Source: Alphaproteobacteria bacterium (lineage in GTDB: Bacteria; Pseudomonadota; Alphaproteobacteria; Caulobacterales; Maricaulaceae). From it: a stretch of DNA of 64,000 bases. The stretch lies in NCBI GenBank assembly GCA_016124675.1, contig WGNG01000004.1, positions 62,001-126,000 on the forward strand, written 5' to 3'. Shown in pieces: positions 12,246-22,652 of this stretch (position 1 is its first letter; every line of letters starts with the position of its first letter). Both the position numbers and the translations under genes were made by a program. The notes below the pieces were generated by a model that saw only the letters and a list, made by a program, of their open reading frames with translations, was not told the DNA's origin and searched no databases.

Positions 12246-13319
12246 TCAGTTTGACACAGTGATATGATCGAGATTGCGCCGCTCGCGCTGCGCCGTCGTC
12301 AGGCACTGGGCGACGTCGTTGAGCGCATGGGCGGCGATGCAATAGCTGTCCTCATAGCGGAAGCTGCCGGCCGCGATGCATTGCTGCAGCATCAGGCGCG
12401 ACCACTCGATGCAGCGCTCCACCGCCGGATCGCCGAGCAGATTGTCGAGCACGGTCATGTCGCCGGTTTCAATGGATTGCAGGGCGGCCACCGCCAGGAA
12501 GCGGCCGACCCGCCGCTCGTCGGGCGTGATCTGCTGCTCGCCCACGGCGACCGACAGCTCGGGCAATTCGGGCAGGTTGGCGGGACGCTCGGCGAACATC
12601 GACACGGCTGACCCCAGGCGCCCGTCACGGGTCAGGCGCACGCTGGTCTGCGCGCCCGCTTCGGCGGCCGGGTCCGGGTCGGCGCGGCGGAAGCTGGTTT
12701 GCAGGCGCATGTGCGCGGTGTTCAGCGCCTCATTGCGTTCCTGGCGGTCGCGCTCGCGGCGCAGCGCCCAGGTCTCGCGCTGAAGCGAATAGGCCGCCTG
12801 CCGGTAGCGCTCGCCCACCTGGCGCATGTGAGTGACATCTTCCTCGATGGCGCCCACCACGCTTTCCTGGGCCAGATCAGCGCCCATGAAGCCGGTGACG
12901 AAGATCGGGTCGTGCAGCAGCGCCGCGCGCGCGGTTTCGAACCCGTAATAGTCGGCCACGGAGCGCACGGCATCGACAAACTCGGGGTGCTGGGCGGCGA
13001 CCAGGGCGGCGTAGGCGATCTGTGCGTCCACCAGCCGGTCGCCCTGATAATACGAGGCCAGCGAGTCCATCACCACGTCGAGGTCGGCGCCGGACCGAAG
13101 CTCGCGCAGGCCTGCGCGGTTCACATCCATGTGGAACGCGGCGTAGACCTCCGCCGTTTCCGTCAGGGGTCCCAGTTCAGGCCCCTCGGCCAGAACCGGC
13201 CCGTCCGCGGCTGCGGGGGCCGGGACCGGCGCAGATGAAGCGGCGGGTTCATCGGCTGCTGCGTGCGAGACAGCGGCGAGTGCGGCGGCGAGTGCGGCTA
13301 CGATCCGGGCGGTCTTCAT
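12246..13319 (-). CDS. Hypothetical exported protein, 357 aa
   Basis: ATG at 13319 followed by signal peptide MKTARIVAALAAALAAVSHAAA; the longer ORF to 14168 conflicts with the histidine kinase. Confidence 0.6.
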   Translation of the reverse strand: MKTARIVAALAAALAAVSHAAADEPAASSAPVPAPAAADGPVLAEGPELGPLTETAEVYAAFHMDVNRAGLRELRSGADLDVVMDSLASYYQGDRLVDAQIAYAALVAAQHPEFVDAVRSVADYYGFETARAALLHDPIFVTGFMGADLAQESVVGAIEEDVTHMRQVGERYRQAAYSLQRETWALRRERDRQERNEALNTAHMRLQTSFRRADPDPAAEAGAQTSVRLTRDGRLGSAVSMFAERPANLPELPELSVAVGEQQITPDERRVGRFLAVAALQSIETGDMTVLDNLLGDPAVERCIEWSRLMLQQCIAAGSFRYEDSYCIAAHALNDVAQCLTTAQRERRNLDHITVSN

Positions 13320-13485
13320 GGCGGAACCTGCTGAGCGGGGCTGAGGGCGGGCGGTGACGCAAGCTATCATGGCCGTGATCGGATTGCACGCAAGGGCGGA
13401 CCTGCGGATTAATGCCGATTCAATAATTGTTAACGCGCACGGCGCAGCGTGCGGGCGTTCTGGTCCCCTTGCGAGTCGGCCCCCA

Positions 13486-15234
13486 ATGCCTCCAGTTTCC
13501 ACGCCTGAGCCTCGTGCGCCCCGCTGGCTGGACCGCGCTACAGCGCCGATGGTCCATGGCGGATGGCTGCTGGTCTGCGCGGTCGCAGCCGCCGGCCTCG
13601 GCCCCTTGCCGGCGCCGGCGGCGGCTCTGGCGCTGGCTGCCGCCGCGCCTGGCCTGATCGGACTGTTTGTCAGCCCCGCCGCCGCCGAGGCCCGCGATGG
13701 CGGGCGTATCGTGCTGGCGCTGGCCTGGTGCCTGCCGGGCCTGGCCGCGTCCATCCTGTTCGCCAGCGCGCTGTCGCCGGCGGCTCTGGTGTTTGTGTGC
13801 GGCCCCATGGCGCTGGCGGCCTCGGGCGGGACACGCGCCGCGCGCCTGAGCGCCGTGGTTTCAGCCTGCGCCTTCCTGCTCGCAGGCGGGTTCAGCCTGC
13901 TGGGACCATCCGCGTTCGGCGCAGCGCCTGACGGGGCGCTGGCCGGACTGGCCGCGCTGGCGGCATTTTTCGCGCTGACCGGCCTGGCGGCTCGCGCCAG
14001 CCTGAGCGCACGGCTCGCCGCCGCCCGCCGCGAGCTGACGGCCATGCGGCCTGCAGCCGATGGCTTCACCCATGCTCCCTTGCCCTTGCTGGCGCTCGAC
14101 CCTGACGGCGTCATCACCGCCGCGTCGCGCGCGCTGCGCCGGGCCGCGCCGGGCGTGCCGCGCGACATGACGGGTCTGCCTGCTGACGGTCTGGGCTTTG
14201 ACGATGATCAGCAGGCCGCCTTGCGCAGCGGCCTCAAGGCGGCGCGCGCCGGGGGCGGCGCGGATGGCGGGCGCTTCACGTTCAAGGTCCGGGGGCGGCT
14301 CGGGCGCGAAAGCACGCTGGCGGCGCGCGCCGTGGCGACGCCGGCGGGTTATGTGCTCAGCCTGTCTGAGCCCGATGCCGCCGACGCCGGGGCGGAGCGC
14401 CGCCTGATCGCGGAACGTGACGCGGCGATCGCTGCGAGCCGGGCCAAGTCGGAGTTTCTGGCGGCGGTCAGTCATGAGCTGCGCACGCCGCTCAACGCCA
14501 TCATCGGTTTTTCCGATGTGATGAAGCAGCGCCTGTTCGGCCCGCTGCCCGCCCGCTACGCGGAGTATGGCGATCTGATCCACGAAAGCGGACGCCATCT
14601 TCTGGAGCTGATCGGCGATGTGCTGGACATGTCCAGGATCGAGGCCGACCGTTACGAGCTGTCGCTGGAGACGTTCGATGCGCGCGATGTGGCCGACATC
14701 TGCGCCAAGATGATGCGCCTGCGCGCCACCGAGCAGGGCGTGACGCTCTATGTCGATGCAGGTAATGCGCCGATAACGGTCAGCGCGGACCGCAAGGCGC
14801 TGCGCCAGATCCTGCTCAATCTCCTGTCCAACGCGGTAAAGTTCACGCCGGACGGCGGCGCGGTCGTGCTGATGGCCTGCGTGGAGGGACGCGAGCTGGT
14901 GATGGCCGTCGGCGATAGCGGCGTCGGCATCAGCGAGGATGAGATCGCCCGCCTGGGCCAGCCCTATGCCCAGAGCCAGTCGGGCCGGGATTCCACCGAG
15001 CGCAGCTCGGGCCTCGGCCTGGTCCTCGTGCGCCAGCTGGCGCAGCTGCATGGCGGGTCGATGACGATCGAGAGCCAGGCCGGCGAGGGCACCACGGTGA
15101 CCGTGCGCCTGCCCGTGCTCGCCGCGCCGCTGGGACAGACCGGCAATGTCGAACCGCTGGAAGTCCACCAGCGCATCCGCGCCGCCCAGACCGCCGTCGA
15201 CCAGATCGCCCGCACGAGTGAGGGCGTTGCCTGA
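13486..15234 (+). CDS. Membrane sensor histidine kinase, DivJ-like
   Basis: Multi-TM N-terminus; H-box SHELRTPLNAIIGFSDVMKQRLFGPLPARYAEYGDLIHESGRHLLELIGDVLDMSRIEADRYEL; N box LLSNAVKFTPDGG; G box SSGLGLVLV. Confidence 0.75.
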   Translation: MPPVSTPEPRAPRWLDRATAPMVHGGWLLVCAVAAAGLGPLPAPAAALALAAAAPGLIGLFVSPAAAEARDGGRIVLALAWCLPGLAASILFASALSPAALVFVCGPMALAASGGTRAARLSAVVSACAFLLAGGFSLLGPSAFGAAPDGALAGLAALAAFFALTGLAARASLSARLAAARRELTAMRPAADGFTHAPLPLLALDPDGVITAASRALRRAAPGVPRDMTGLPADGLGFDDDQQAALRSGLKAARAGGGADGGRFTFKVRGRLGRESTLAARAVATPAGYVLSLSEPDAADAGAERRLIAERDAAIAASRAKSEFLAAVSHELRTPLNAIIGFSDVMKQRLFGPLPARYAEYGDLIHESGRHLLELIGDVLDMSRIEADRYELSLETFDARDVADICAKMMRLRATEQGVTLYVDAGNAPITVSADRKALRQILLNLLSNAVKFTPDGGAVVLMACVEGRELVMAVGDSGVGISEDEIARLGQPYAQSQSGRDSTERSSGLGLVLVRQLAQLHGGSMTIESQAGEGTTVTVRLPVLAAPLGQTGNVEPLEVHQRIRAAQTAVDQIARTSEGVA

Positions 15235-15311
15235 GGCAGGGGTTGCTTCCCACTTGTTCTGCCTCGCCCGGGAACGGCAAAACCTTTTTCTGGTGCACCT
15301 CTCTCGCGCTT

Positions 15312-15371
15312 CCCCGGCGAAAGCCGGGGTCCATGCCAACCTTCGTAGCTGGGCCCCGGCTTTCGCCGGGG
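15312..15371. repeat. Intergenic inverted repeat (18-bp arms CCCCGGCGAAAGCCGGGG / CCCCGGCTTTCGCCGGGG)
   Basis: Exact reverse-complementary arms at 15312-15329 and 15354-15371; related half-units at 53215 and 62529. Confidence 0.85.
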
Positions 15372-15500
15372 AAACGCAAATGGAGACGCAATCAGGCGCC
15401 TTTGTTGGCCCCCCGATGAACCAGCACCTTGGCGCAGCCCGTCTCATCCGCGATACACAGTCCGGACAAATGACGTGCGGCCGCGCAGGACAGGACCTTG

Positions 15501-16505
15501 ATGACTCCCACCATGCAGCAGGGCGTGCTGGGCGCGCCGCTTGAGCAGTCCCCGCGCGCGGGGGATTTCGCGATTGTCGAGACCGCGCGTCCGGCCTGCC
15601 CTGAGGGGGGTGTGCTGGTGCAGCTGAGCCATGTGTCCATGGACCCGTATGTGGGCGCGCGCCTGCGCGGGCGGCATATGGGAGAGGCGGCGCCCGAACC
15701 GATGCGGGACGCGATACCGGGCCACGGCGTAGGTGTCGTCGCCGAGAGCCGCTGTGCGATTGCTGAAGGCACACACGTGCACCTCATGGGCGCGGGCTGG
15801 CGCCAGTATGCGCCGGCGCTGGAAGGCGAGGTGCGGGTGATCAAGCCGGGGGCGCTGCCGCCCAGCGTCTTCCTTTCCGCCCTGGGCATGCCCGGCCTCA
15901 CGGCCTGGGCGGGGATGACGCAGCTTGCGCGGGTCGGCGCCGGCGATGTGGTGCTGGTGGATGCGGCCGCGGGCGCGGTGGGCGGCGCTGTCGGCCAGAT
16001 CGCCCGGGCGCGCGGCGCGGCGCGTGTGATCGGGATTGCCGGCGGGGCGGACAAGTGCGCGCTGGTTCGCGACACCTATGGCTTTGACGCCTGCATAGAT
16101 TATCGCGCCGACAGTTGGCGCGAGGCGCTGGCTGCAGAGCTGGCGGGCGGGATCAGCGTGCATTTCGAGAATGTGTCCAGCGAGCTGCTCACCCTCGCGC
16201 TGACCCACATGAAGCCTTACGGGCGCGCAGTGCTGTGCGGGCTGGCGGCCCATTATCAGAGCGATGCGCCGGCGCCCGGCATTCCGTTCGGCCTCATCAT
16301 CGGCAAGCGGGCGAGCCTGCACGGGCTGGTGGTGTATGATTTCTATGACCGGTGGGATGCGTTTCTGGCCGAGTGCCAGCCGCTGGCGCAAGCTGGCCGG
16401 CTGGTCATCGCCGAGGATGTTGCCGACGGCCTCGCCGCCGCGCCGGAGACGTTCGAGCGCCTGATGGCGGGGCGAAATCGCGGCAAGGCGCTGATCGCGC
16501 TATGA
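15501..16505 (+). CDS. Zinc-independent MDR NADP-dependent oxidoreductase (CurA/leukotriene B4 dehydrogenase-like)
   Basis: MDPYVGARLRG, ALGMPGLTAWAGM, DAAAGAVGGAVGQIARARGAARVIGIAGG, YGRAVLCG. Confidence 0.85.
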   Translation: MTPTMQQGVLGAPLEQSPRAGDFAIVETARPACPEGGVLVQLSHVSMDPYVGARLRGRHMGEAAPEPMRDAIPGHGVGVVAESRCAIAEGTHVHLMGAGWRQYAPALEGEVRVIKPGALPPSVFLSALGMPGLTAWAGMTQLARVGAGDVVLVDAAAGAVGGAVGQIARARGAARVIGIAGGADKCALVRDTYGFDACIDYRADSWREALAAELAGGISVHFENVSSELLTLALTHMKPYGRAVLCGLAAHYQSDAPAPGIPFGLIIGKRASLHGLVVYDFYDRWDAFLAECQPLAQAGRLVIAEDVADGLAAAPETFERLMAGRNRGKALIAL

Positions 16506-17581
16506 GCGCGCAATCCCATGCCTGGGGCCGGCGCGGCGCGGTACGGGTCAATGGCCGGGCGGTGCATTACCGGCGCATGGGACTGCCCGGCGCGCCCGCC
16601 GTGATCGCGCTCCACGGCTCGCCCGAAAGCGCCAGCGCGGTGCATGAGGCGGCGCGCGCCCTGGCGGCGCGGTTCTGCGTCATCGCGCCCGATACGCCGG
16701 GCAATGGATTGTCAGCGCCGCTGGATATTCCCGACCCTGCGCGGGAGGATTATGCGCGCCATCTCCTGGCCTTCTTGGACGCGCTGGGCGTGGCGCGCGC
16801 CGGGCTTTACGGCTTTCATACCGGAGCGGGCACGGCGATGGCGGCGGCGCTGATGGCGCCCGAGCGTGTGAGCGCGCTGGCGCTCGACGGGCTGGCGGTG
16901 TGGACGCAAGCGGAGCGGGCCGATCTGCTGGCGCGCTATTGCGTCGTTTATCCGCCGGTATGGGACGGGTCGCATCTGGCGCAGATCTGGGCGCGGCTGG
17001 AAGCGCAGCTCGCCTTCTTTCCCTGGTATGAGACGCGTCTTGAGGCGCGGATGAACCTCCCGCTCACGCCCATGGAGACGCGCCTGCGGCGCCTGCGCGA
17101 CTGGCTGACGGCGCATGAGCACTATCCCGCCCCCTATCGCGCCGCGTTCAAGGCGCGCGGCGAGGACGGGCCGGACCGGGTGACCGTTCCCACCCTCATC
17201 GGCGCCATGGAGCGCGATCCGTTGAGCGCGCATCTCGATCGCCTGCCAGCTTTGGCGTCCGGCGTGCGCCTCGCGCGCTGGGGCGAGGACCGGGCGGGTG
17301 CGCTTGATGCGGTCGTGCGCCATCTCGCCGCCTATCCGGGTGCGGCGGCGTCACGGCCCGATCCGTCAGACAAGGCACTGCTGGCCGGGCTTGCGGCGCC
17401 GGCCCTGCGACATGACTGGGCGCCGGACGCGCATGGCGGCTTCCTGTTGAAGCTCTGGCGGGATTTGCGCGATGAGGTGATCGCGACCGCGCGCGACCAG
17501 GCGGCGCTGGACGCCGGTCTCGACCCTTACGCCTTGCATGCGCGGGTCACGGCCGCGATCCAGGCGCGCACCGGCCTGTAA
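16502..17581 (+). CDS. Alpha/beta hydrolase
   Basis: VIALHGSPESA oxyanion motif; ATGA overlap with upstream MDR gene. Confidence 0.75.
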   Translation: MSAQSHAWGRRGAVRVNGRAVHYRRMGLPGAPAVIALHGSPESASAVHEAARALAARFCVIAPDTPGNGLSAPLDIPDPAREDYARHLLAFLDALGVARAGLYGFHTGAGTAMAAALMAPERVSALALDGLAVWTQAERADLLARYCVVYPPVWDGSHLAQIWARLEAQLAFFPWYETRLEARMNLPLTPMETRLRRLRDWLTAHEHYPAPYRAAFKARGEDGPDRVTVPTLIGAMERDPLSAHLDRLPALASGVRLARWGEDRAGALDAVVRHLAAYPGAAASRPDPSDKALLAGLAAPALRHDWAPDAHGGFLLKLWRDLRDEVIATARDQAALDAGLDPYALHARVTAAIQARTGL

Positions 17582-17586
17582 GCGGC

Positions 17587-18687
17587 TCAGGGCGTCTCCG
17601 CCTCCCGCGCCTTGCCGCTGACGAGATAGACCGCAAAGCTCGCCAGCCAGTGGCTGCCCTCATAGTGCTCTTCGGACACGGCCGCGACGCCGGCCTCAGC
17701 ATGCGCCGCCTCGGCGGCGTTGAGCGCAGGGATGCGCGGATCGCCGTCGGGCAGGCTGGCCGCGATGCCTTGCAGATTCCAGGCGCGCGACAGATTGACC
17801 CCGTCGAGATGGACGAGATGGCCGTCGGTGGGGTCCAGCACGATGCCCGGCGCCAGCCAGTCCGCCGAACCGTTCTCGGGAATGCCCGGCAGATAGGCCG
17901 AGAGCCAGGCTGGATAGTCCTCAGCCGGGATCACGCGGCGCATAAGGTCCGCCGTCATCAGGCAGGGAGACAGGAAGTCGGTCCCCGACGGCTCGTAATT
18001 GAGCGGGCAGTCGCGGTCATCGAGATGAAAGGCCAGCGATTTGGCGGCGATCAAATCGGCTAGCTCCGTGCGCCCGGCCGCGCGCGCCCAGTCCAGCGTC
18101 AGGGCGAAGCCGAAGGCGGTCTGGTTATGGGTGCCCGAGCGCACGGGGTAGACGAGATTGGGCAGCCAGGCGCGCCAGCGCGCTACGATCAGGTCTTCCA
18201 GCGGCGCGAGCACCTGCGCCCAGTCCTGCGCCTGCGGATCGTCCCAGGCGCGCAGTTCGGCGGTGAGCTGTAAAAACCAGGCCAGACCATAGGGCCGCTC
18301 GAAGGAGGCGCGGTCCTCGCGTGCAAGATAGGCAAGCTCGCCGGCGAGATTGTCCGCTGTGAAGCTTTGCGCCAGCGCCGCCCGGGCGTGCGCGGCGAAG
18401 GCCGCATCGGGGAATTGGCGCGCCAGCCGGGTCAGCAGCCAGTGGCCATGCACCGCCGAGTGCCAGTCAAAGCAGCCATAGAAGATAGGCGTGAGCTCGC
18501 GCGGCGGCCGGGCGTCTTCATCGCCCTCCATGACATGGGCGATCTTGTTGGGATATTCGCGATGAACGCAGTTGAGCGCCAGCTGGGCAAACCTGTTGGC
18601 TGCCGATTCGTCAAGCATCCCGGTCTCCTGTGCTCCACCTGCGGCCAGAGCCAGAGCTGCGGCCGCCATCATTCCCGCCAGACCCAT
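17587..18687 (-). CDS. DUF2891 family protein
   Basis: IFYGCFDWHSAVHGHW, LAWFLQLTAEL, HEEHYEGSHWLASFAVY-type features of DUF2891. Confidence 0.8.
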   Translation of the reverse strand: MGLAGMMAAAALALAAGGAQETGMLDESAANRFAQLALNCVHREYPNKIAHVMEGDEDARPPRELTPIFYGCFDWHSAVHGHWLLTRLARQFPDAAFAAHARAALAQSFTADNLAGELAYLAREDRASFERPYGLAWFLQLTAELRAWDDPQAQDWAQVLAPLEDLIVARWRAWLPNLVYPVRSGTHNQTAFGFALTLDWARAAGRTELADLIAAKSLAFHLDDRDCPLNYEPSGTDFLSPCLMTADLMRRVIPAEDYPAWLSAYLPGIPENGSADWLAPGIVLDPTDGHLVHLDGVNLSRAWNLQGIAASLPDGDPRIPALNAAEAAHAEAGVAAVSEEHYEGSHWLASFAVYLVSGKAREAETP

Positions 18688-18870
18688 CCTCTCATCTCCT
18701 CACCTGTTGCCGGCGCCACGCTAGACCAGGCGGGGGCGTGTGCAAACGGGCGGCGCCTTTTGCGCGCCTTGGAGGGGTGATTTCCCGGGCGCGCGGGTCT
18801 AGAAGACGTGTCAGGGACCGCCCCGACAGATGGGCGGCCGCACATCAGACATACCGTTATGGGGGACACC

Positions 18871-20466
18871 ATGGCTGACGGCCAGATACAGGCCCGGGAT
18901 CTGCGCGATCTCGGCGTTACAGACGCTGTTCTCAATTACAACTGGACCGAAGCGGCGCTCTACGAAGAGGCGGTGCGCCGCGGCGAGGGCCGCGTCGCCA
19001 AAGGCGGGGCGCTGGTGGTCGCCACCGGCCAGCACACCGGCCGCTCGGCGCGCGACAAGTTCACGGTGCGCGACGCCACGACCGAGAACACGGTCTGGTG
19101 GGACTTCAATGTGTCCATGGAGCCTGCGCACTTCGCCGCGCTATGGGCTGACGTGCGCGCCCATATGACGGGCAGGGAGCTGTTCGTTCAGGAACTGCAT
19201 GGCGGCGCCGATCCCGCCCACCGCCTGCCGGTGCGCGTGGTGACCGAGCTGGCCTGGCACGGCCTGTTCATCCGCCACCTTCTGCGCCGTCCGGATCGAA
19301 CCGAGCTTGCCCGTTTCGAACCGGGCTTCACCATCATCAATCTGCCCAGTTTCAAGGCGGACCCCGAGCGCCACGGCGTGCGGTCGGAAACCGTCATCGC
19401 CGTCAATTTCTCCGAGCGCCTGGTGATCATTGGCGGCACGTCCTATGCGGGCGAGACCAAGAAGGCGGTGTTCACGATCCTCAATTACCTCCTGCCTGAA
19501 AAACGCATCATGCCGATGCATTGCTCGGTGAATGTCGGCGAGGCGGGGGATGCGGCGGTGTTCTTCGGCCTGTCAGGCACGGGCAAGACCACGCTGTCGG
19601 CTGACCCAAGGCGCGTCCTGATCGGCGATGACGAGCATGGCTGGTCGCCCGACGGGTTGTTCAATTTCGAAGGCGGCTGCTACGCCAAGATGATCCGCCT
19701 GTCGGCCGAAGCCGAACCGCAGATCCACGCCACCACCCGCATGTGGGGCACGGTGCTGGAGAACGTGGTGATGGACCCGGCCACCCGCGAGCTCGATCTG
19801 GATGATGACTCGCTGGCGGAAAACTCGCGCGGCGCCTATCCGCTGCACTACATCCCCAATGCCTGCGATAAAAATGTCTGCGGCCATCCGCGCAATATCA
19901 TCATGCTGACCTGTGACGCGTTCGGCGTGATGCCGCCCATCGCCCGCCTGACGCCGTCCATGGCGATGTATCACTTCCTGTCGGGCTATACCGCCAAGGT
20001 GGCGGGCACGGAAAAGGGCGTCACCGAGCCCAGCGCCACCTTCTCCACCTGCTTTGGCGCGCCCTTCATGCCGCGCCATCCGGCCGAGTATGGCGCGCTT
20101 CTGAAAGAGCTGATCGCGCAGCACGGCGTCAATTGCTGGCTGGTCAATACCGGCTGGACCGGCGGGCCCTATGGCGCAGGAGAGCGCATGCCCATCAAGG
20201 TGACGCGCGCGCTGCTCAACGCGGCCCTGGACGGGTCGCTGGCCGAAGCGCAGATGCGCATTGATCCGGTGTTCGGATTTGACGTCCCCGCCGCCGTGCC
20301 GGGCGTCGATCCCAAACTCCTCGACCCGCGCCAGACCTGGGCCAACCCGTCCGACTATGACGCACAGGCGCGCAAGCTCGCCGACATGTTCGTGGCCAAT
20401 TTCGAAAAGTTCGAGGCTCATGTGGATGAAGGGGTTCGCGACGCAGCGCCGAAGGCGGGGGCTTAG
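18871..20466 (+). CDS. pckA: Phosphoenolpyruvate carboxykinase (ATP)
   Basis: [54 protein letters not shown]. Confidence 0.97.
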   Translation: MADGQIQARDLRDLGVTDAVLNYNWTEAALYEEAVRRGEGRVAKGGALVVATGQHTGRSARDKFTVRDATTENTVWWDFNVSMEPAHFAALWADVRAHMTGRELFVQELHGGADPAHRLPVRVVTELAWHGLFIRHLLRRPDRTELARFEPGFTIINLPSFKADPERHGVRSETVIAVNFSERLVIIGGTSYAGETKKAVFTILNYLLPEKRIMPMHCSVNVGEAGDAAVFFGLSGTGKTTLSADPRRVLIGDDEHGWSPDGLFNFEGGCYAKMIRLSAEAEPQIHATTRMWGTVLENVVMDPATRELDLDDDSLAENSRGAYPLHYIPNACDKNVCGHPRNIIMLTCDAFGVMPPIARLTPSMAMYHFLSGYTAKVAGTEKGVTEPSATFSTCFGAPFMPRHPAEYGALLKELIAQHGVNCWLVNTGWTGGPYGAGERMPIKVTRALLNAALDGSLAEAQMRIDPVFGFDVPAAVPGVDPKLLDPRQTWANPSDYDAQARKLADMFVANFEKFEAHVDEGVRDAAPKAGA

Positions 20467-20495
20467 GGGAGCGGAGCCTCCAAGACGCCAGCGTA

Positions 20496-20526
20496 TTGGC
20501 GCCCTTCTCCTCCGGGAAGGCGCCAA
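20496..20526. terminator. Hairpin downstream of pckA, no clear T-run
   Basis: TTGGCGCC...GGCGCCAA arms. Confidence 0.4.
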
Positions 20527-20624
20527 CCCAAGTCTACCCGCTGCTTGCTCAAACACCCCCTTGCCAGCGGCCAGGCGCGGGCGCATCGGTCGCTGGTCAA
20601 GCCCGGCTTGTGGAGTCGCCGCCC

Positions 20625-20990
20625 ATGCCTGCCCTGTCATGGCCGCATATAGCGCCCGTTCTATTGCTGATAGGGTCCAACGCCTTCATGACGCTGGCCT
20701 GGTACGGGCATCTCAAGTTCAAGGCCACGCCGATCATGATGGTCATCCTGGTCAGCTGGGCGATTGCGTTTGTGGAATACTGCCTGGCCGTGCCGGCAAA
20801 CCGGTATGGGCATGCGGTCTATTCGGCGGCTGAGCTCAAGACCATGCAGGAGGTGATCACCCTTTCGGTTTTTGTCATCTTTTCATGGCTTTATCTTAAT
20901 GAACCGGTCACGGCGCGACACTTGGTCGGCTTTGCTTTGATCGCGGCGGGCGCCGGCGTGATCTTTCTCAAGCCGTCGGTTGCACCCTGA
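20625..20990 (+). CDS. DUF486 (DMT-superfamily-like) membrane protein
   Basis: APVLLLIGSNAFMTLAWYGHLKF...FVEYCLAVPANRYGH...FSWLYLNEP. Confidence 0.8.
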   Translation: MPALSWPHIAPVLLLIGSNAFMTLAWYGHLKFKATPIMMVILVSWAIAFVEYCLAVPANRYGHAVYSAAELKTMQEVITLSVFVIFSWLYLNEPVTARHLVGFALIAAGAGVIFLKPSVAP

Positions 20991-21002
20991 AAGGAGGCGG
21001 CC

Positions 21003-21236
21003 ATGACCAAGCCGGTCAATCTGCGCCAGTACAGGAAGGCGAAGGCGCGCGCGGACAAGGCGCGCGTGGCGGATGTGAACCGCGTCGTTCACGGCGCGCC
21101 CAAGGCTGTCCGGGAGCTGGAACAGGCGCGTCAGGACCAGGCGGCGCGGGCGCTCGAGGCGCACCGGCGCACGACACATGACGGTACAAGCGGGTTTGCG
21201 GACGGCGCACCGGCGCGCGATGACGGGACAGAATGA
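21003..21236 (+). CDS. DUF4169 family protein
   Basis: MTKPVNLRQYRKAKARADKARVADVNR. Confidence 0.75.
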   Translation: MTKPVNLRQYRKAKARADKARVADVNRVVHGAPKAVRELEQARQDQAARALEAHRRTTHDGTSGFADGAPARDDGTE

Positions 21237-21463
21237 TGCTTCGCAAGCGTTCCATCACCCTGGCGGGCCACGCCACCTCGCTGGCGCTGGAGGCGGATTT
21301 CTGGCGGGAGCTGGACGCGGCGGCCGAGGCGGAGGGCGCGCCGCTGGCGCGGCTCATCGCGCGCATTGATGAAGAGCGGGCGCAAAACGATCCCGAAGCG
21401 CCACTATCGAGCGCGTGCCGGGTCTGGGTGTTGCGCCGGGTGCAGTCGCGGGGCCAGGCTTAG
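21233..21463 (+). CDS. Ribbon-helix-helix domain protein
   Basis: LRKRSITLAGHATSLALEADFWRELDAAAEAEG..LARLIARID; ATGA overlap with DUF4169 gene. Confidence 0.75.
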   Translation: MMLRKRSITLAGHATSLALEADFWRELDAAAEAEGAPLARLIARIDEERAQNDPEAPLSSACRVWVLRRVQSRGQA

Positions 21464-21474
21464 CCCCGCCTGGC

Positions 21475-22374
21475 TCAGCCTTGCGCGCGCCAGGCCTCGC
21501 CGCCGTCCGCGTCGCGCAGATTCACCCAGCGCCAGGCGCCGGTGTCCGCCAGCAGCGCGCCCAGGGCGCGGGCGTTCAGGCCATGGCCGGGACGTATGGC
21601 GCGGTAGAGGCCGAGGATCGGCGCGCCGGCGAGATAAAGATCGCCCAGCACGTCCAGCGCCTTGTGGCGTACGAACTCGTCAGCGAAGCGCAGGCCTTCG
21701 GGATTCTCCACCCCTGCCTCGGTGAGCACGACCGAATTGTCCAGCGAGCTGCCGCGCGCCAGCCCTGCGCTGAGAAGCGCGCCGAGATCGCGGCGGAAGC
21801 CGAAGGTGCGCGCAGGGGCCACCAAAGTGCGGAAATTCTCGCGGGTCACTTCAAAGACGAAGGCCTGGCGCCCGATGGCCGGGTCGCTGAAATCAATCTC
21901 GATATCGATGGTCTGTCTGAGCGCCGGCAGGAACTCGGCCTGGCGCGCGCCGTCAGTGACCGAAACCGGGCGCAGCACCTGAATGGCGCGGCGCGGCGCG
22001 GCGCAGGTCTTGAGCCCCGCATGCAGCATCAGCTCCACAAACGGCGCGGACGAGCCGTCCATGGCGGGCGCTTCGGGACCGTCAAGCTCGATGAGGACAT
22101 CATCCACGCCGAGCCCGGCCAGAGCCGCCATGAGGTGCTCGACGGTCGCCACCGAGGCGCCGGCGCCGTTGACCAGCGTGGTGCCAAGATCGGTCGAGCG
22201 CACATACTCGCGCCGCGCCGGAATGCGCGTGTCGTCGAGATCAAGATCGGTGCGGTCAAACACGATGCCCGAACCTACCGCGGCAGGCTTCATCACCATG
22301 CGCACGCGGGCGCCGGTGTGCAGGCCGATGCCAGCGCAAACGGCCGGAGCCGCCAGTGTGGTGCGTTCCATCAT
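21475..22374 (-). CDS. lpxC: UDP-3-O-acyl-N-acetylglucosamine deacetylase
   Basis: GIGLHTGARVRM, VEHLMAALAGLGVDD, HKALDVLGDLYLAGAPILG. Confidence 0.95.
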   Translation of the reverse strand: MMERTTLAAPAVCAGIGLHTGARVRMVMKPAAVGSGIVFDRTDLDLDDTRIPARREYVRSTDLGTTLVNGAGASVATVEHLMAALAGLGVDDVLIELDGPEAPAMDGSSAPFVELMLHAGLKTCAAPRRAIQVLRPVSVTDGARQAEFLPALRQTIDIEIDFSDPAIGRQAFVFEVTRENFRTLVAPARTFGFRRDLGALLSAGLARGSSLDNSVVLTEAGVENPEGLRFADEFVRHKALDVLGDLYLAGAPILGLYRAIRPGHGLNARALGALLADTGAWRWVNLRDADGGEAWRAQG

Positions 22375-22561
22375 ATCGTTCGTCCAGCTTGTCCTGTCTT
22401 GCCCGCCGCACGCGCCCCCGCGCCTGTTGATCGACGGACAACACCCCTCAATGAGGCCTCAACATAGGGGTTTGCTGCAACACAGCAATTAAACGATTGT
22501 TGCACCATGTTACGAAAGCGGGGCCGGACGCCGGTGCGCCGCCCCGAAACGCTTCGCATGC

Positions 22562-22595
22562 AAAAAGGGCCGCCGGGCGAACCCGGCGGCCGTAA
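22562..22595 (-). terminator. Rho-independent terminator of the Cys-rich small gene
   Basis: Minus strand: GGCCGCCGGGTTCGCCCGGCGGCCCTTTTT. Confidence 0.85.
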
Positions 22596-22652
22596 AGACA
22601 GCGATCGACGCAGCCTGTCGGCGCGGTGTGCGCATGGGCTCCGCCCAGCTCG

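Noticed and set aside
13320-14168. N-terminal extension of the 12246..14168 minus ORF
   Set aside because: Overlaps the histidine kinase; a good signal peptide starts at 13319.
13861-15774. 637-aa minus-strand ORF
   Set aside because: Antisense to the histidine kinase, and runs through an intergenic repeat.
22487-22501. Possible CtrA site TTAA-acgattg-TTGC upstream of lpxC
   Set aside because: The second half-site has two mismatches; too weak to call.
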